DNA of 64,000 bases, from assembly GCF_012027325.1 (NCBI RefSeq), contig NZ_SNUG01000006.1, positions 1 through 64,000 on the forward strand, read 5' to 3'. Positions 34,441 through 43,216 of this stretch are shown piece by piece. The notes beneath the pieces were generated by a model, which was not told where the DNA came from, did not search any database, and was given only the letters and a program-made list of their open reading frames with translations. Position numbers and translations under genes: made by a program. Every line of letters starts with the position of its first letter. The stretch's first letter is position 1. The stretch is from Thermococcus sp. M39 (GTDB taxonomy: Archaea; Methanobacteriota_B; Thermococci; Thermococcales; Thermococcaceae).

Positions 34441-34505
34441 CGCCCTCCCCCTCCATCTCTGGCACCCCTTTTGGAGTCAACAATTAGGTATATAAAATTT
34501 CTTGA

Positions 34506-35225
34506 CTAAGTTTTTCTTATCTCTTCATCACTAATAAGGCCTTTTGCATACGGGCAGAGCCCTCTTAGAGGACATTCGTCACATTTTGGGCTTATTGGAC
34601 GGCAGATTGCTTTTCCGTGATCTACCATGGCATGATTCACATAAATCCACAGCTCTTTGGGAATGAGCTTCATGAGATATTCCTCAACTTTTTCGGGTGA
34701 AACTTTAGGGGGAGCTAAGCCTAAACGTTTGCTTATTCTGTTCACATGGGTATCAACAGGAATCGCTTGATAGCCGAAGCCATAAGCCAAAACAATGTTC
34801 GCACATTTTCTTCCAATGCCTGGCAGTTTAACAAGCTCATCCAATGTGTCGGGAACTTTTCCACCGTATTTTTCCAGAATTGTTCGGGAGCATTCAACAA
34901 TCCATTTTCCTTTATTTTTCCACAGACCTACGCCATTCTCTTTTAGGAGCTTTTGAACATCTTCAACTTTAGCATTTGCTAAATCGTGAATTGTGGGATA
35001 TTTTTTGAAAAGAGCATCACTAGCTTTGTCTGTTGTCTCATCTTTGGTTCTCTGGGAAATTATGCACCTAATTAAAGTGAAAAATGGATCTCCTTGTAGA
35101 ATCTCGTTCATACTCCTACGTGGATACATCTCCATCAGTTTTTTTACAATCTTAACTGCCCTCTCTTTCTTTTCTTCCCAGCTCTCCTCAAAAGTGAATG
35201 AGCCTGAGCTTTTTTCCATTTTCAT
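34506..35225 (-). CDS. nth: Endonuclease III (DNA glycosylase/AP lyase)
   Basis: The 239-residue protein has the HhH motif with the catalytic Lys (ELVKLPGIGRKCANIVLAYG), the catalytic Asp in IPVDTHVNRISKRLG, and the iron-sulfur loop CRPISPKCDECPLRGLC. It removes oxidised pyrimidines from DNA and cuts the abasic strand. The N-terminus is 20-25 residues longer than the E. coli enzyme. ATG starts at 35225 and 35219 both overlap the end of the upstream gene by about 35 bases, so the two are coupled. Confidence 0.93.
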   Translation of the reverse strand: MKMEKSSGSFTFEESWEEKKERAVKIVKKLMEMYPRRSMNEILQGDPFFTLIRCIISQRTKDETTDKASDALFKKYPTIHDLANAKVEDVQKLLKENGVGLWKNKGKWIVECSRTILEKYGGKVPDTLDELVKLPGIGRKCANIVLAYGFGYQAIPVDTHVNRISKRLGLAPPKVSPEKVEEYLMKLIPKELWIYVNHAMVDHGKAICRPISPKCDECPLRGLCPYAKGLISDEEIRKT

Positions 35226-35622
35226 AAACTACCACCAGCGTGTTTTTAGTTCCCCTAACTTCTTTAAGTCCTTCGAATTTTTCATTATAAATCTTGTGTC
35301 CCCTTTTACTCAAAACTAGAACTTCATCGTCAAATACTAGCGTAATGCCATTTTCGAGCAGTATAATGTTTTTAATGGCTTTGTCAAATTCAAAATCTAA
35401 GATTAATTCCCTCCCAGATGAAAGCTCTATTTTTGTGTCCTCCTTCACTTTAAACTCCTTAGGCTCTGCGTAAATAACTTCAAATTTCAACTGCTTCCCT
35501 AATAAGTCAATTTCGACAATTTCTCCTTCCTTAACTTCTTTACCTTTAATCTTTGCCTTTAAGATGTCAATGAACTCTGGGGGAAGTTCTACTTCAAAGA
35601 GAGGTTTAAGAATGAGCCTCAT
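35188..35622 (-). CDS. Hypothetical protein with a CDC48 N-domain-2-like beta barrel
   Basis: About 144 residues, start ATG 35622 after GGGATG. The region IKGKEVKEGEIVEIDLLGKQ to about residue 60 and KVKEDTKIELSSG resemble the second subdomain of the CDC48/p97 N-terminal region, here without any AAA ATPase. The C-terminal half is beta-rich, with ITLVFDDEVLVLSK and LVVVYENGKKLRL. The similarity is read from motif pattern only. It overlaps nth and they are likely co-transcribed. Function is unknown. Confidence 0.6.
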   Translation of the reverse strand: MRLILKPLFEVELPPEFIDILKAKIKGKEVKEGEIVEIDLLGKQLKFEVIYAEPKEFKVKEDTKIELSSGRELILDFEFDKAIKNIILLENGITLVFDDEVLVLSKRGHKIYNEKFEGLKEVRGTKNTLVVVYENGKKLRLIHF

Positions 35623-35720
35623 TTCGCATCCCCAATAAAAATAATCCTTACCACACTTAAAAGAGTATTCATCTTTCGATACCCTCCAAAGATATTTTGT
35701 ACTCCAGCCATACAAACTTA

Positions 35721-35736
35721 CCGAAAGATTTATAAC
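35721..35736 (+). promoter_or_regulatory. Promoter of the PadR-ferredoxin-ABC operon
   Basis: CCGAAAGATTTATAACG is a strong BRE/TATA element. The transcript would start close to 35758, right at the downstream palindrome, followed by a short leader with GAGGTGA before the TTG start at 35774. Confidence 0.6.
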
Positions 35737-35741
35737 GTCAA

Positions 35742-35759
35742 ATATATCGATCGATATAT
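35742..35759. promoter_or_regulatory. 18-bp perfect palindrome, probable PadR operator
   Basis: ATATATCGATCGATATAT is a perfect 18-base palindrome sitting between the TATA box and the start codon of the padR gene, over the expected transcript start. A dimeric winged-helix repressor such as PadR binding here would block transcription and give autoregulation. Binding itself is inferred. Confidence 0.65.
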
Positions 35760-35773
35760 CGAGGTGAAGAATA

Positions 35774-36238
35774 TTGGAGCGACCAAAGTTTAAAGGACAT
35801 CTTAAGCTACTCGTGCTTCATCTGTTGAGTAAAGAACCAATGCACGGTTATGCGATAATGAAAGGACTCGAAGAGAGGTTTGGAATTCCAGCTCCAAGTG
35901 CTGGAGTGATATATCCAATCCTATTCAGCTTGAAGCGCGCTGGACTTATTGAAACAATAGGAACTGGACAGAGGGAGAAAAAAATCTACAAGATAACAGA
36001 AAATGGCATTGAGTACCTAAAAGAGCATGAAGATGAGCTGAAGGAAGCAATCAAGCTCGCAAGAATTTACAGAGAGTTTTCTGAGATGGGAGGGAAAGAG
36101 CTTAGAGAAGCATTCAAGTTGATTTTTGACAACTTTGATAACCTTACAGAAAAGCAGAAGGAAGAGCTTTCCAAGATAATAAGGGAGTTCGCAAAGAGAA
36201 TCAAGTTCATTGTGGAATTTGGTGGTTCATATGAGTGA
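35774..36238 (+). CDS. PadR family transcriptional regulator
   Basis: The 154-residue protein starts with TTG after GAGGTGA. The winged helix is clear: LLVLHLLSKEPMHGYAIMKG, then PSAGVIYPILFSLKRAGLIE and the wing REKKIYKITENGIEYL. A C-terminal helical part with a long coil (about 90-150) serves dimerisation, as in PadR. The next gene starts inside its end, and an ABC exporter follows, a common arrangement for PadR-controlled exporters. The inducer is unknown. Confidence 0.9.
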   Translation: MERPKFKGHLKLLVLHLLSKEPMHGYAIMKGLEERFGIPAPSAGVIYPILFSLKRAGLIETIGTGQREKKIYKITENGIEYLKEHEDELKEAIKLARIYREFSEMGGKELREAFKLIFDNFDNLTEKQKEELSKIIREFAKRIKFIVEFGGSYE

Positions 36239-36635
36239 GGTAAAGAGCTGGAGAGAATATTACAAGGAGATGAAGCAAAAGGCTCCGCTGACAATTTACT
36301 ACCCAATATGTGGCGGAGGGGAGGAATGCATAACTGTCTGTCCCTATGGCGAAAAAATTTGGAGCGTTGAGCCTATGAAGGTTTCCCTCTTTGGCTTCAA
36401 TGAAAAAGTCCGTCTAAGGCCAGTTATGAAAAATCCAGAGCTATGTAAGGGGTGTTATCTATGCGTTGAAGCTTGCCCAACAGGCGCGCTGAGGCCTAGA
36501 GATAACCCCATTAAGCATTCATTCTTAACTCTCATTTACAATACCCTAAAGCTTCCGTTTAAGAAGAAATACAACATCAAGTTCGTTTTTCGCCCAGAAC
36601 ACGTTGAGAAGTTCAGGCGCAACAATGGGAGGTGA
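36231..36635 (+). CDS. 4Fe-4S ferredoxin-like protein in an ABC exporter operon
   Basis: About 134 residues from ATG 36231, which follows GGTGG and overlaps the padR stop by eight bases. A full 4Fe-4S motif, CKGCYLCVEACPTGAL, is at about 77-92, and an earlier ICGGGEECITVCPYG has three Cys of a partial or atypical cluster. The C-terminus is basic (LPFKKKYNIKFVFRPEHV). It has no obvious membrane segment. A ferredoxin between a PadR regulator and an ABC exporter is unusual; it may hint at a redox link, but function is unknown. Confidence 0.8.
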   Translation: MSEVKSWREYYKEMKQKAPLTIYYPICGGGEECITVCPYGEKIWSVEPMKVSLFGFNEKVRLRPVMKNPELCKGCYLCVEACPTGALRPRDNPIKHSFLTLIYNTLKLPFKKKYNIKFVFRPEHVEKFRRNNGR

Positions 36636-36640
36636 ATAAA

Positions 36641-37633
36641 ATGGAATATGCAATAATAGCTGATAATCTTGTTAAGAAATACGGAGACTTCACAGCTGTT
36701 AAAGGCGTTTCATTTAAAGTCAGGAAGGGTGAGATATTTGCGTTTCTGGGACCAAATGGGGCGGGAAAGACCACAACAATTCACATGCTTGTTACACTGC
36801 TCAAACCAACCTCAGGAAAGGCCACTGTTGCTGGATATGATGTTGTAAAAGAACCAGATAAGGTTAGGAAAAAGATTGGAATAGTTTTTCAAGATCCAAG
36901 CTTGGATAGAGAGCTAACAGCTTACGAGAACATGTACATTCATGGAAAGATTTACGGACTAAGTGGGGACAAACTGAAGAAAAGAATCATGGAAATGCTG
37001 AAATTTGTCGAGCTTGAGGAGTTCAAAGACAGGCAGGTAAAGTTTTTCAGCGGTGGAATGCAGAGAAGACTTGAAATTGCGAGGGCTTTGATTCATGAGC
37101 CAGAAGTCCTCTTCTTGGACGAGCCAACGATAGGATTAGATCCACAGACAAGAGCTCACATCTGGGAGTACATAAAAAGAATGAAGGAAGAGCATGAAAT
37201 GACAATTTTCCTAACAACGCACTACATGGATGAAGCAGAGCAACTAGCTGACAGGATAGCAATCATTGACCATGGAAAAATCATAGCAGAGGGAACATCT
37301 GAAGAGCTCAAAAAGCTCATCGGAAATGACGTCATTTACATCAGAATAGCGAATGGAAAAGAAGGGATAAAATGCCTAAATGCCGATTTCATAAGAGGCT
37401 GTAAGGTTCTTCCCGACGGAAGGGTTAGGCTCGAAGTTGTGAATGCTGCTGAAGCTCTGCCAAAGCTCTTTGAACTTGCTCAGCAATACGGCGTCAAAAT
37501 CTTGGAAGTCACATACCACAGACCAACACTCAATGATGTGTTCTTGTATCTAACGGGTAGAGAACTAAGAGAAGAGAGTGCAAGCGGTTTTGACATGGCA
37601 AAAATAGCAGTCAGAAGGAGGTATATGAGATGA
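36641..37633 (+). CDS. ABC transporter ATP-binding protein (drug/antibiotic exporter type)
   Basis: About 330 residues. Walker A GPNGAGKTTTIHML, the ABC signature FFSGGMQRRLEIARAL, Walker B VLFLDEPTIGLDPQTR and the switch His in LTTHYMDEAEQLAD are all intact. The C-terminal extension (about 240-315) matches the DUF4162-type tail of DrrA-like exporters. It pairs with the ABC-2 permease downstream, whose ATG overlaps its stop. The ATG at 36641 follows GGGAGGTGA. Confidence 0.94.
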   Translation: MEYAIIADNLVKKYGDFTAVKGVSFKVRKGEIFAFLGPNGAGKTTTIHMLVTLLKPTSGKATVAGYDVVKEPDKVRKKIGIVFQDPSLDRELTAYENMYIHGKIYGLSGDKLKKRIMEMLKFVELEEFKDRQVKFFSGGMQRRLEIARALIHEPEVLFLDEPTIGLDPQTRAHIWEYIKRMKEEHEMTIFLTTHYMDEAEQLADRIAIIDHGKIIAEGTSEELKKLIGNDVIYIRIANGKEGIKCLNADFIRGCKVLPDGRVRLEVVNAAEALPKLFELAQQYGVKILEVTYHRPTLNDVFLYLTGRELREESASGFDMAKIAVRRRYMR

Positions 37634-38442
37634 AAGCTTTTACGACAATGGCTTATCGCCAGATTAAAAGATTCTTCAGAGCTAAATCAAGAGTCATAGG
37701 AATGTTTGTGAATCCTTTGATGTGGCTTATATTCTTCGGACTAGGATGGAGCAAAGTCTTTAACTTCCCAATGGCGAGTGCACTCTTTGGAGGTGTTGAC
37801 TACCTCTCATTCCTTGCACCGGGTATAACAGCAATGACGATCTTCAATGCAAGCTTCATAGCCGGAATAAGCGTCATCTGGGACAAGCAGTTTGGATTCC
37901 TCAAGGAGATTTTAGTTGCTCCAGCATCAAGGAAAGAAGCCATAGCTGGCAGAATAGTCGGGGACTCAATAATGGCAGTCCTCCAGGGATTGATTATCCT
38001 CTTATTGACCTTCACCATAGCAAGCAGCCTTAAGTTTTCCGGTGTGTTGCCAATGATACTCATAGGATTCCTGCTTGCAATAGCATTCTCAAGCTTCGGC
38101 GTCAGCATAGCTCTCAAGATGACAAGCATGGAAGGATTCCAAATGATAATGAGCTTTCTAATGCTCCCCCTAATGTTCCTCAGCGGAGCGTTTTATCCGG
38201 TTGAGACGATGCCAACATGGATGCAGTATTTAGCTTATATAAACCCACTAACCTACGCCGTTGATGCAGCAAGGCATGTATTGGTTAACGCACCAACAAC
38301 TGCAGCAGCTCCAATACCCGGCATACCAACAGTTTCACTCACGAGATTTTCGCTGATGACAGACATTGGTGTTCTGGCAGCCCTAGCCCTAGCATTCCTC
38401 ATAATAGCCATGATTTCATTTGAAAAAGCAACAATTGAGTGA
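37630..38442 (+). CDS. ABC-2 type permease
   Basis: The 270-residue protein has six membrane helices and the ABC-2 motifs YLSFLAPGITAMTIFNAS, FLKEILVAPASRKEAIAGRI and LSGAFYPVETMPTWMQYLAY with the NPLTYAVDAARH segment. This is the DrrB-like permease of an exporter. ATGA overlap couples it to the ATPase gene. The likely substrate is a drug, lipid or toxic metabolite sensed by the operon's PadR protein. Confidence 0.93.
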   Translation: MKAFTTMAYRQIKRFFRAKSRVIGMFVNPLMWLIFFGLGWSKVFNFPMASALFGGVDYLSFLAPGITAMTIFNASFIAGISVIWDKQFGFLKEILVAPASRKEAIAGRIVGDSIMAVLQGLIILLLTFTIASSLKFSGVLPMILIGFLLAIAFSSFGVSIALKMTSMEGFQMIMSFLMLPLMFLSGAFYPVETMPTWMQYLAYINPLTYAVDAARHVLVNAPTTAAAPIPGIPTVSLTRFSLMTDIGVLAALALAFLIIAMISFEKATIE

Positions 38443-38447
38443 AGGTG

Positions 38448-39695
38448 TCAAAGCGGATTTTCCTTCTTTTCTTTGTTCTTAAACCTCTCATAACTTATCT
38501 TAAGAGCCTCTAAAACCGGGAGATTTTCTCCAGCAAAAAATGCAAGCATTGCTCCGCCGCCGGTGCTTATATGACTGATCCCCTGAATGTCGTACTTATA
38601 TATGCTCGCTATGCTGTGCCCTCCTCCTACAACGGAAAATGCTTCGCTTTCTCCAATAGCTCTAAAAACACCTACTGTCCCCCTTGCAAATTCCTCTATC
38701 TCAAAGACTCCCATGGGGCCATTTGCCACAATTATTTTTGCCTGCTTTAGAATCTGGGCGTATTTCTCGATAGTCCTTGAGCCTATGTCGAGAATTTGAT
38801 ATTCGTCAAACAGCCACTTTTCATCACTCAGCAAATCTATCTCAAGTCTCTCTCCTTTGTAATCAATGGCAAAGTCAACTGGAGTTCTAATGTATGGATA
38901 GAATTCATCCAAAAGCTTCTCAGCCCAATCTACTAACCCTAGGAGTCCCTTTTTCTCGAGGAATTCGATATTCGCAACCCCGAGGTTGTATCCTTTTGCC
39001 AGTGTAAAGATATTTCCAACCAATCCACCAGTAAGGATTAAATCCGCCTTTTCTTGCCTCAGCACATTTTCTGCCACCCTAAGCGAGTCATTGACCTTTG
39101 CACCGCCGAGCACATATACCTTTGGCCTCTCTCTGCTTTCGTAAGCTCTGGTTAAGGCGTTAACCTCTTTTTCCATTAAAAAGCCCATTATCATCGGCTT
39201 AATTCTAGCAAAGCCTACTAGAGAAGGCTGAGAACGATGAGCAGCAGCAAAGGCATCGTTGACAACATAATCTAAGAGCGGAGCAAGCTTCCTTACAAAA
39301 TGAGTTTTCTCGCATTCCTCAAGAGGTTTCTGCTTTATTTCCTCAGCAGCAAAGCGAAGATTTTCTAAAATTATAGCTTCACCGGGTTTAAGAGACTTTA
39401 TCTTTTCTCTAGCGTATTTTCCAAAGATATCCTCAACATATTCAACCTCTCTACCAATCAATGAACTCAAGATTTCAGCGTGCTGCTCCGTTGTGATATA
39501 GTCCTCATTGTACGGCTTGCTCTGGTGAGTAGCTATTACAACCTTTGCATTGTGCTCAAGAAGATAAAGCAGAGTAGGCAAAACAGCTCTAAACCTTGCA
39601 TCACTTATGATTTTACCATTTTTCACAGGCGAATTCAAATCCACTCGCAGAAAGACCGTTTTGCCGTTATAATTGAAATCCGTGAGCCTGAACAT
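38448..39695 (-). CDS. pgk: Phosphoglycerate kinase
   Basis: The 415-residue protein has the family order: KTVFLRVDLNSPVKNGKI at the N-terminus (substrate Asp and Arg), then IATHQSKPYNEDY, EAIILENLRFAAEE, VVNDAFAAAHRSQPSLVGF, the hinge and nucleotide-binding VYVLGGAKVNDSL and the catalytic-site VANGPMGVFEIEEFARGT and STGGGAMLAFF. It catalyses the 1,3-bisphosphoglycerate step; in Thermococcales it serves mainly gluconeogenesis because GAPOR bypasses it in glycolysis. It converges with the ABC exporter genes, five bases apart. Confidence 0.96.
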   Translation of the reverse strand: MFRLTDFNYNGKTVFLRVDLNSPVKNGKIISDARFRAVLPTLLYLLEHNAKVVIATHQSKPYNEDYITTEQHAEILSSLIGREVEYVEDIFGKYAREKIKSLKPGEAIILENLRFAAEEIKQKPLEECEKTHFVRKLAPLLDYVVNDAFAAAHRSQPSLVGFARIKPMIMGFLMEKEVNALTRAYESRERPKVYVLGGAKVNDSLRVAENVLRQEKADLILTGGLVGNIFTLAKGYNLGVANIEFLEKKGLLGLVDWAEKLLDEFYPYIRTPVDFAIDYKGERLEIDLLSDEKWLFDEYQILDIGSRTIEKYAQILKQAKIIVANGPMGVFEIEEFARGTVGVFRAIGESEAFSVVGGGHSIASIYKYDIQGISHISTGGGAMLAFFAGENLPVLEALKISYERFKNKEKKENPL

Positions 39696-39791
39696 TTCAT
39701 CACCAAGGATACGTCAATAAAAAGCGCATTAAAAGGTTATCTTATACACTTTGGGTGATAACAATGAAAAATCAGAAGAAAAAATCGAGAA

Positions 39792-40412
39792 TTAAGTCAT
39801 TAAAAGGTTCTCAATCAGCTTTATTGCCTCCACAATCTTAACCTCTGGCTTTTCTTCCACCTTTGGAAGTTCGAGGTTTATGACCAATCTTTCTTCTCTT
39901 CCTTCCTCTTCAAGGTCATAGACCTCAAGCTCTTCTATGTCAACATCTTCAAAGAGGCTCTCAACTTCGGGGCCGAGTATCTTTTTGTCGTTTCCATAAA
40001 CTTCAACTCTCACAACATCATCTTTTGATGATGTTAGAACCACTATTTCATAATCCCCAATCCTCTTTGTGAAGCGTATCATATTTCCATATCCAATTAT
40101 CTCCTCTTTAAATCCTAGCTTTTTCATTGTAGCTCTTATCGTATCAACTTTTGCCTTCATCTTCCTCAAAATTCTCTCCTTAAGTTTATAGCTCTCTTCA
40201 AGAGCCTTTTTAATGCCCTCACCAGCTTTTTCAATCTCGCCCTCCCAAATGCCAATGAGCTTCAAACCTGAAGAAGTTGATCTGAGCTCAATCTTTAAGC
40301 TGTCAACATCAAAATCTCTCAAATCATCTATTTTAAGCTCGCTAAGTCTTAGGATTTCAAATTCAATTCTAACAATGTTTCCAAAGGCTTTTCCCTTAAA
40401 TTTCACGGGCAT
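39792..40412 (-). CDS. Hypothetical protein (206 aa)
   Basis: No family was recognised. The protein is about 206 residues, mixed alpha/beta, starting VKFKGKAFGNIVRIEFEI after the first two residues and with a central helical stretch (KLKERILRKMKAKVDTIRAT). It then has beta strands (YEIVVLTSSKDDVVRVEVYG) and an acidic segment (ESLFEDVDIEELEVYDLEEE) with no membrane segment. The ATG at 40412 follows GGGTG. It lies between pgk and a metallophosphoesterase, all on the minus strand. Confidence 0.7.
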   Translation of the reverse strand: MPVKFKGKAFGNIVRIEFEILRLSELKIDDLRDFDVDSLKIELRSTSSGLKLIGIWEGEIEKAGEGIKKALEESYKLKERILRKMKAKVDTIRATMKKLGFKEEIIGYGNMIRFTKRIGDYEIVVLTSSKDDVVRVEVYGNDKKILGPEVESLFEDVDIEELEVYDLEEEGREERLVINLELPKVEEKPEVKIVEAIKLIENLLMT

Positions 40413-40499
40413 CACCCAAAGGAGAAAAACTGATAATGGTTTAAAAACTCTTCCCCTCCCAATATTGTAGAAAAGACAAAAGGAAGAAAGAGGATAAGC

Positions 40500-42476
40500 T
40501 CATTTTCTCCTCCTCATGAGCAGTGGAATCAGTGCCAATCCAACAATCGCCGCTGGACCGCATATCTTGCTTGTTGTGGCTGTTGAAGTTTGTGTTGGTG
40601 AGCTTTCACTTGAAGTAGTCTCAGAGGTTGTAGTAGTTGTTGTCTTTGTGGTTGTTGTCGTTTTGCCCATAACTTTTTCAGCAACAGCCTTGTTGCCGTA
40701 GAAGTCAACTGCAACTACTCTGATTGTGTATTCATCCGCATCAACACCTGGGATCTGAGCAAGGAAGTAATTAACGTTTGGTCCGCCCTTTGTAGGCTCT
40801 GCTGGATACTTCTTGACTTCACCATTAGCTTCAATCTCCACATATAAGTCTTTGATTCCCAAGTTATCGCTTGCCTTGAAGTAAACCTTAAATGGCTTTC
40901 CTTTTATTGGCTTTGAAGGTGATGTATAAGCAATGCTGACCTGTGGCTTCTCAGTGTCTTTACCCTTTGTTATCACAAGCTCACTGATGCCTTTTGGAAC
41001 AGTGACCTCAAGGAGCATGTAGTGCTTATCTCCGATGGTTCTTTCTCCTAAGACCTTGTATTTGACATTTGTGACAGCATCATCGACTTTTGCCCCCTCC
41101 GGCACAACAACTGCTATCTTACCTGTTGTCTCCTGATACTCATTCACGAACTTAATTGCTGAACCAAAATCAGTTGTGTGCCTAAACACTATAAACTCCT
41201 GTGGAACAGGGAATGAACTTATTGGACCAAAGAGGGTACCAAACATCTCTTCGATTCCTGGAAGTCTAACGTTTCCATTTTCGTCAATTTCTACAATTCT
41301 TGAACCGTACCAGTTGTCTTCTTCTCTCTTGTCTGGAGCACCAGTTGTTGTTGAAGTTACAAACCAGTGCTCATTTCCGTTCTTGTCAATATACACCTGA
41401 ACGTAGTCTGCATGAACGTGTCCGCTTAAGACGAGTTTTATGTTGTACTTTTCAACATCCTCGAGGAATCTCCTGGCTAAGTCTTCACTTGTTCTTTCTT
41501 TTCCACCAATCCAGTACCAGCTTACGAGAGGAGCTATTGTCTCCCAGTCATCAAATGCACTGAGACCTTCAATTTTTCCGCTCTTTCCTTCTGGAGTCTT
41601 GTACCAGTATGGGTGGTGAACTAAAATAATTGGTATTTTATCTGGGTTTTGTTCAAGTATCTTCTCCATCCACTCAAGCTGCTCCATAGTTGGGTGTGAT
41701 CTTTCATTATCAGAATCCAAAGCTATGATTATGAACTTGCCAATTGTGATATAGTAGATTGGTGGAGCAATGAATTTTGAGAAATACTTTGGTGGATCAT
41801 CATGATTACCTTTAACGATTATTATCGGCTTCTCAGCAGCAATGGCATTTTCCATTAAGCTAAGCAGATATCCATATGCTTTGCTGTCACCTGCAGTATC
41901 AACGACATCACCTGTTGCAATGATTACATCAACTGCTGGGTTCATTCCCCAGTATGTGAAGAAGCTGTCAGCTGCTACGTAGCTTGAGAGTGGAATTGCC
42001 CCTTCACCGCACTTGAATATGCTTCTGCAGAACTTTTCTCCATTTACATAACCAATCTTTGCACCGCTTGTAATGTGGAGATCGCTTCCATGAGCAATCC
42101 TGAGAACCTTTGGATACTCCTTGAGAATCCAGACACCGTTTGGAACAACAACTTCGCCCTTATTGGACTTCACAATCAAGAAATAGTCATCTGGAACTAC
42201 GTTATCTGGGATTTTAACCTGAAGTTCATTTCCATTCTTTCCAACTATCTGGAGCTCATAGGGGCCGTTAAGCACTGAGACTATTGAAAGGCTTGTTATT
42301 TCAACGCCATCTTGAGCCCTCATTGTAACTGTTTCCCCTGGAAGAGCCACAACTGGAGCTCCTGGAGCAGGGTACGCCAAAACATCAAGTGGAGAAAGCG
42401 TCGCTGCCTCTACTTGTACTACTTGGAACATAGAAAATACCATCAAAACTAAAAGTAATGCAACTCCCTTCTTCAT
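40500..42476 (-). CDS. Secreted metallophosphoesterase with CGP-CTERM anchor
   Basis: 658 residues. There is a signal peptide (about 1-24), then a calcineurin-like domain with the metal sites HGSDLHITS, IIATGDVVDTAGD, VKGNHDD, VHHPYW and LSGHVHADY (about 128-350). A beta-rich C-terminal region follows (about 430-590), then a Thr/Ser-rich linker and a C-terminal ICGPAAIVGLALIPLLMRRRK type tail, the CGP-CTERM sorting signal of Thermococcaceae. The product is exported and fixed at the cell surface; it hydrolyses a phosphoester whose nature is unknown. It has its own promoter region before 42477. Confidence 0.92.
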   Translation of the reverse strand: MKKGVALLLVLMVFSMFQVVQVEAATLSPLDVLAYPAPGAPVVALPGETVTMRAQDGVEITSLSIVSVLNGPYELQIVGKNGNELQVKIPDNVVPDDYFLIVKSNKGEVVVPNGVWILKEYPKVLRIAHGSDLHITSGAKIGYVNGEKFCRSIFKCGEGAIPLSSYVAADSFFTYWGMNPAVDVIIATGDVVDTAGDSKAYGYLLSLMENAIAAEKPIIIVKGNHDDPPKYFSKFIAPPIYYITIGKFIIIALDSDNERSHPTMEQLEWMEKILEQNPDKIPIILVHHPYWYKTPEGKSGKIEGLSAFDDWETIAPLVSWYWIGGKERTSEDLARRFLEDVEKYNIKLVLSGHVHADYVQVYIDKNGNEHWFVTSTTTGAPDKREEDNWYGSRIVEIDENGNVRLPGIEEMFGTLFGPISSFPVPQEFIVFRHTTDFGSAIKFVNEYQETTGKIAVVVPEGAKVDDAVTNVKYKVLGERTIGDKHYMLLEVTVPKGISELVITKGKDTEKPQVSIAYTSPSKPIKGKPFKVYFKASDNLGIKDLYVEIEANGEVKKYPAEPTKGGPNVNYFLAQIPGVDADEYTIRVVAVDFYGNKAVAEKVMGKTTTTTKTTTTTTSETTSSESSPTQTSTATTSKICGPAAIVGLALIPLLMRRRK

Positions 42477-42570
42477 GGTACCACCAAATAAAAAAATGCT
42501 AATTTAGCTATAAAATATTATCCGACACAAATTTGTGCAACTAAGGAATAAAAAGTGAGAATATTTAACA

Positions 42571-43182
42571 CTACGAGTTCCATCTGACTGAAATTAGAGC
42601 CAATCCCATAATCTTTTCCGAAAGCTCGCTTTTTCCCCCTAATCTTTTGTATTCCTGGTACCCTTGCCATATTTTCGAGTAGAGTTTTTGAGCTGCATCA
42701 ACCTTATGCCTCCTTGTCGCTACAAAAAGCCGAGTTAAGTGAACCGCCATATCCAGCAAAATGTAATCCGCTCTGCTGATAGGTTTTACAATTGAAGGGA
42801 CCATCTCACCGTAAACTGGAATGAATTTACATTTTAACACTCTGCTTTTTCCAAGTTCGTCCTCAATTTCGCTCTCTTCAAACTCTATCTTGCCCTCAAT
42901 CCAGCTTAACTTTTTGATTTTTCTGAGAGGTATTTTCTTTGCATCTTCAAATTCTACATCAATTGGAATATTCAACGCAGCTTTTACCAGAAGCTCGACA
43001 TCCTGCGTTATGTGGACAACTCCAAAAGGATGTTCCTTGATTTCTTGAAAGCTCTTTCCTTCAAAAAGCTTGAAATAAAAATAATTCCCTTTTCGAATAA
43101 TCCCAATGGGGGTTAAGTTTGACTTTGTTACTAGCAAAACCTCATACACTTTTCCTTCATCAAACAGCTCCAAAATCTTCAT
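42571..43182 (-). CDS. DUF447 family protein
   Basis: About 203 residues. The start ILELFDEGKVYEVLLVTKSN and the flavin-reductase-like split barrel pattern TPIGIIRKGNYFYFKLFEGK match DUF447, a family predicted to bind FMN or F420-like cofactor and found in archaea and methylotrophs. The C-terminal half is alpha-helical (HLTRLFVATRRHKVDAAQKL). The ATG at 43182 lies after GGGTGAGAG. It is just upstream in genome order of an ABC importer on the same strand. Its exact reaction is not known. Confidence 0.8.
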   Translation of the reverse strand: MKILELFDEGKVYEVLLVTKSNLTPIGIIRKGNYFYFKLFEGKSFQEIKEHPFGVVHITQDVELLVKAALNIPIDVEFEDAKKIPLRKIKKLSWIEGKIEFEESEIEDELGKSRVLKCKFIPVYGEMVPSIVKPISRADYILLDMAVHLTRLFVATRRHKVDAAQKLYSKIWQGYQEYKRLGGKSELSEKIMGLALISVRWNS

Positions 43183-43216
43183 GCTCTCACCCAAGAAGGA
43201 AGTTAAGAAAAGAAAG

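Noticed and set aside
39764-39841. A 25-residue basic frame starting MKNQKKKSRIKSLK with a GGTGAT site
   Set aside because: It overlaps the 3' end of the minus-strand gene over most of its length and has no further support.
40560-40680. Short repeats resembling a CRISPR array
   Set aside because: They are the Thr codons of the linker in the metallophosphoesterase; there are no spacers. The same holds for the Pro/Glu/Thr linker at 47690-47780.
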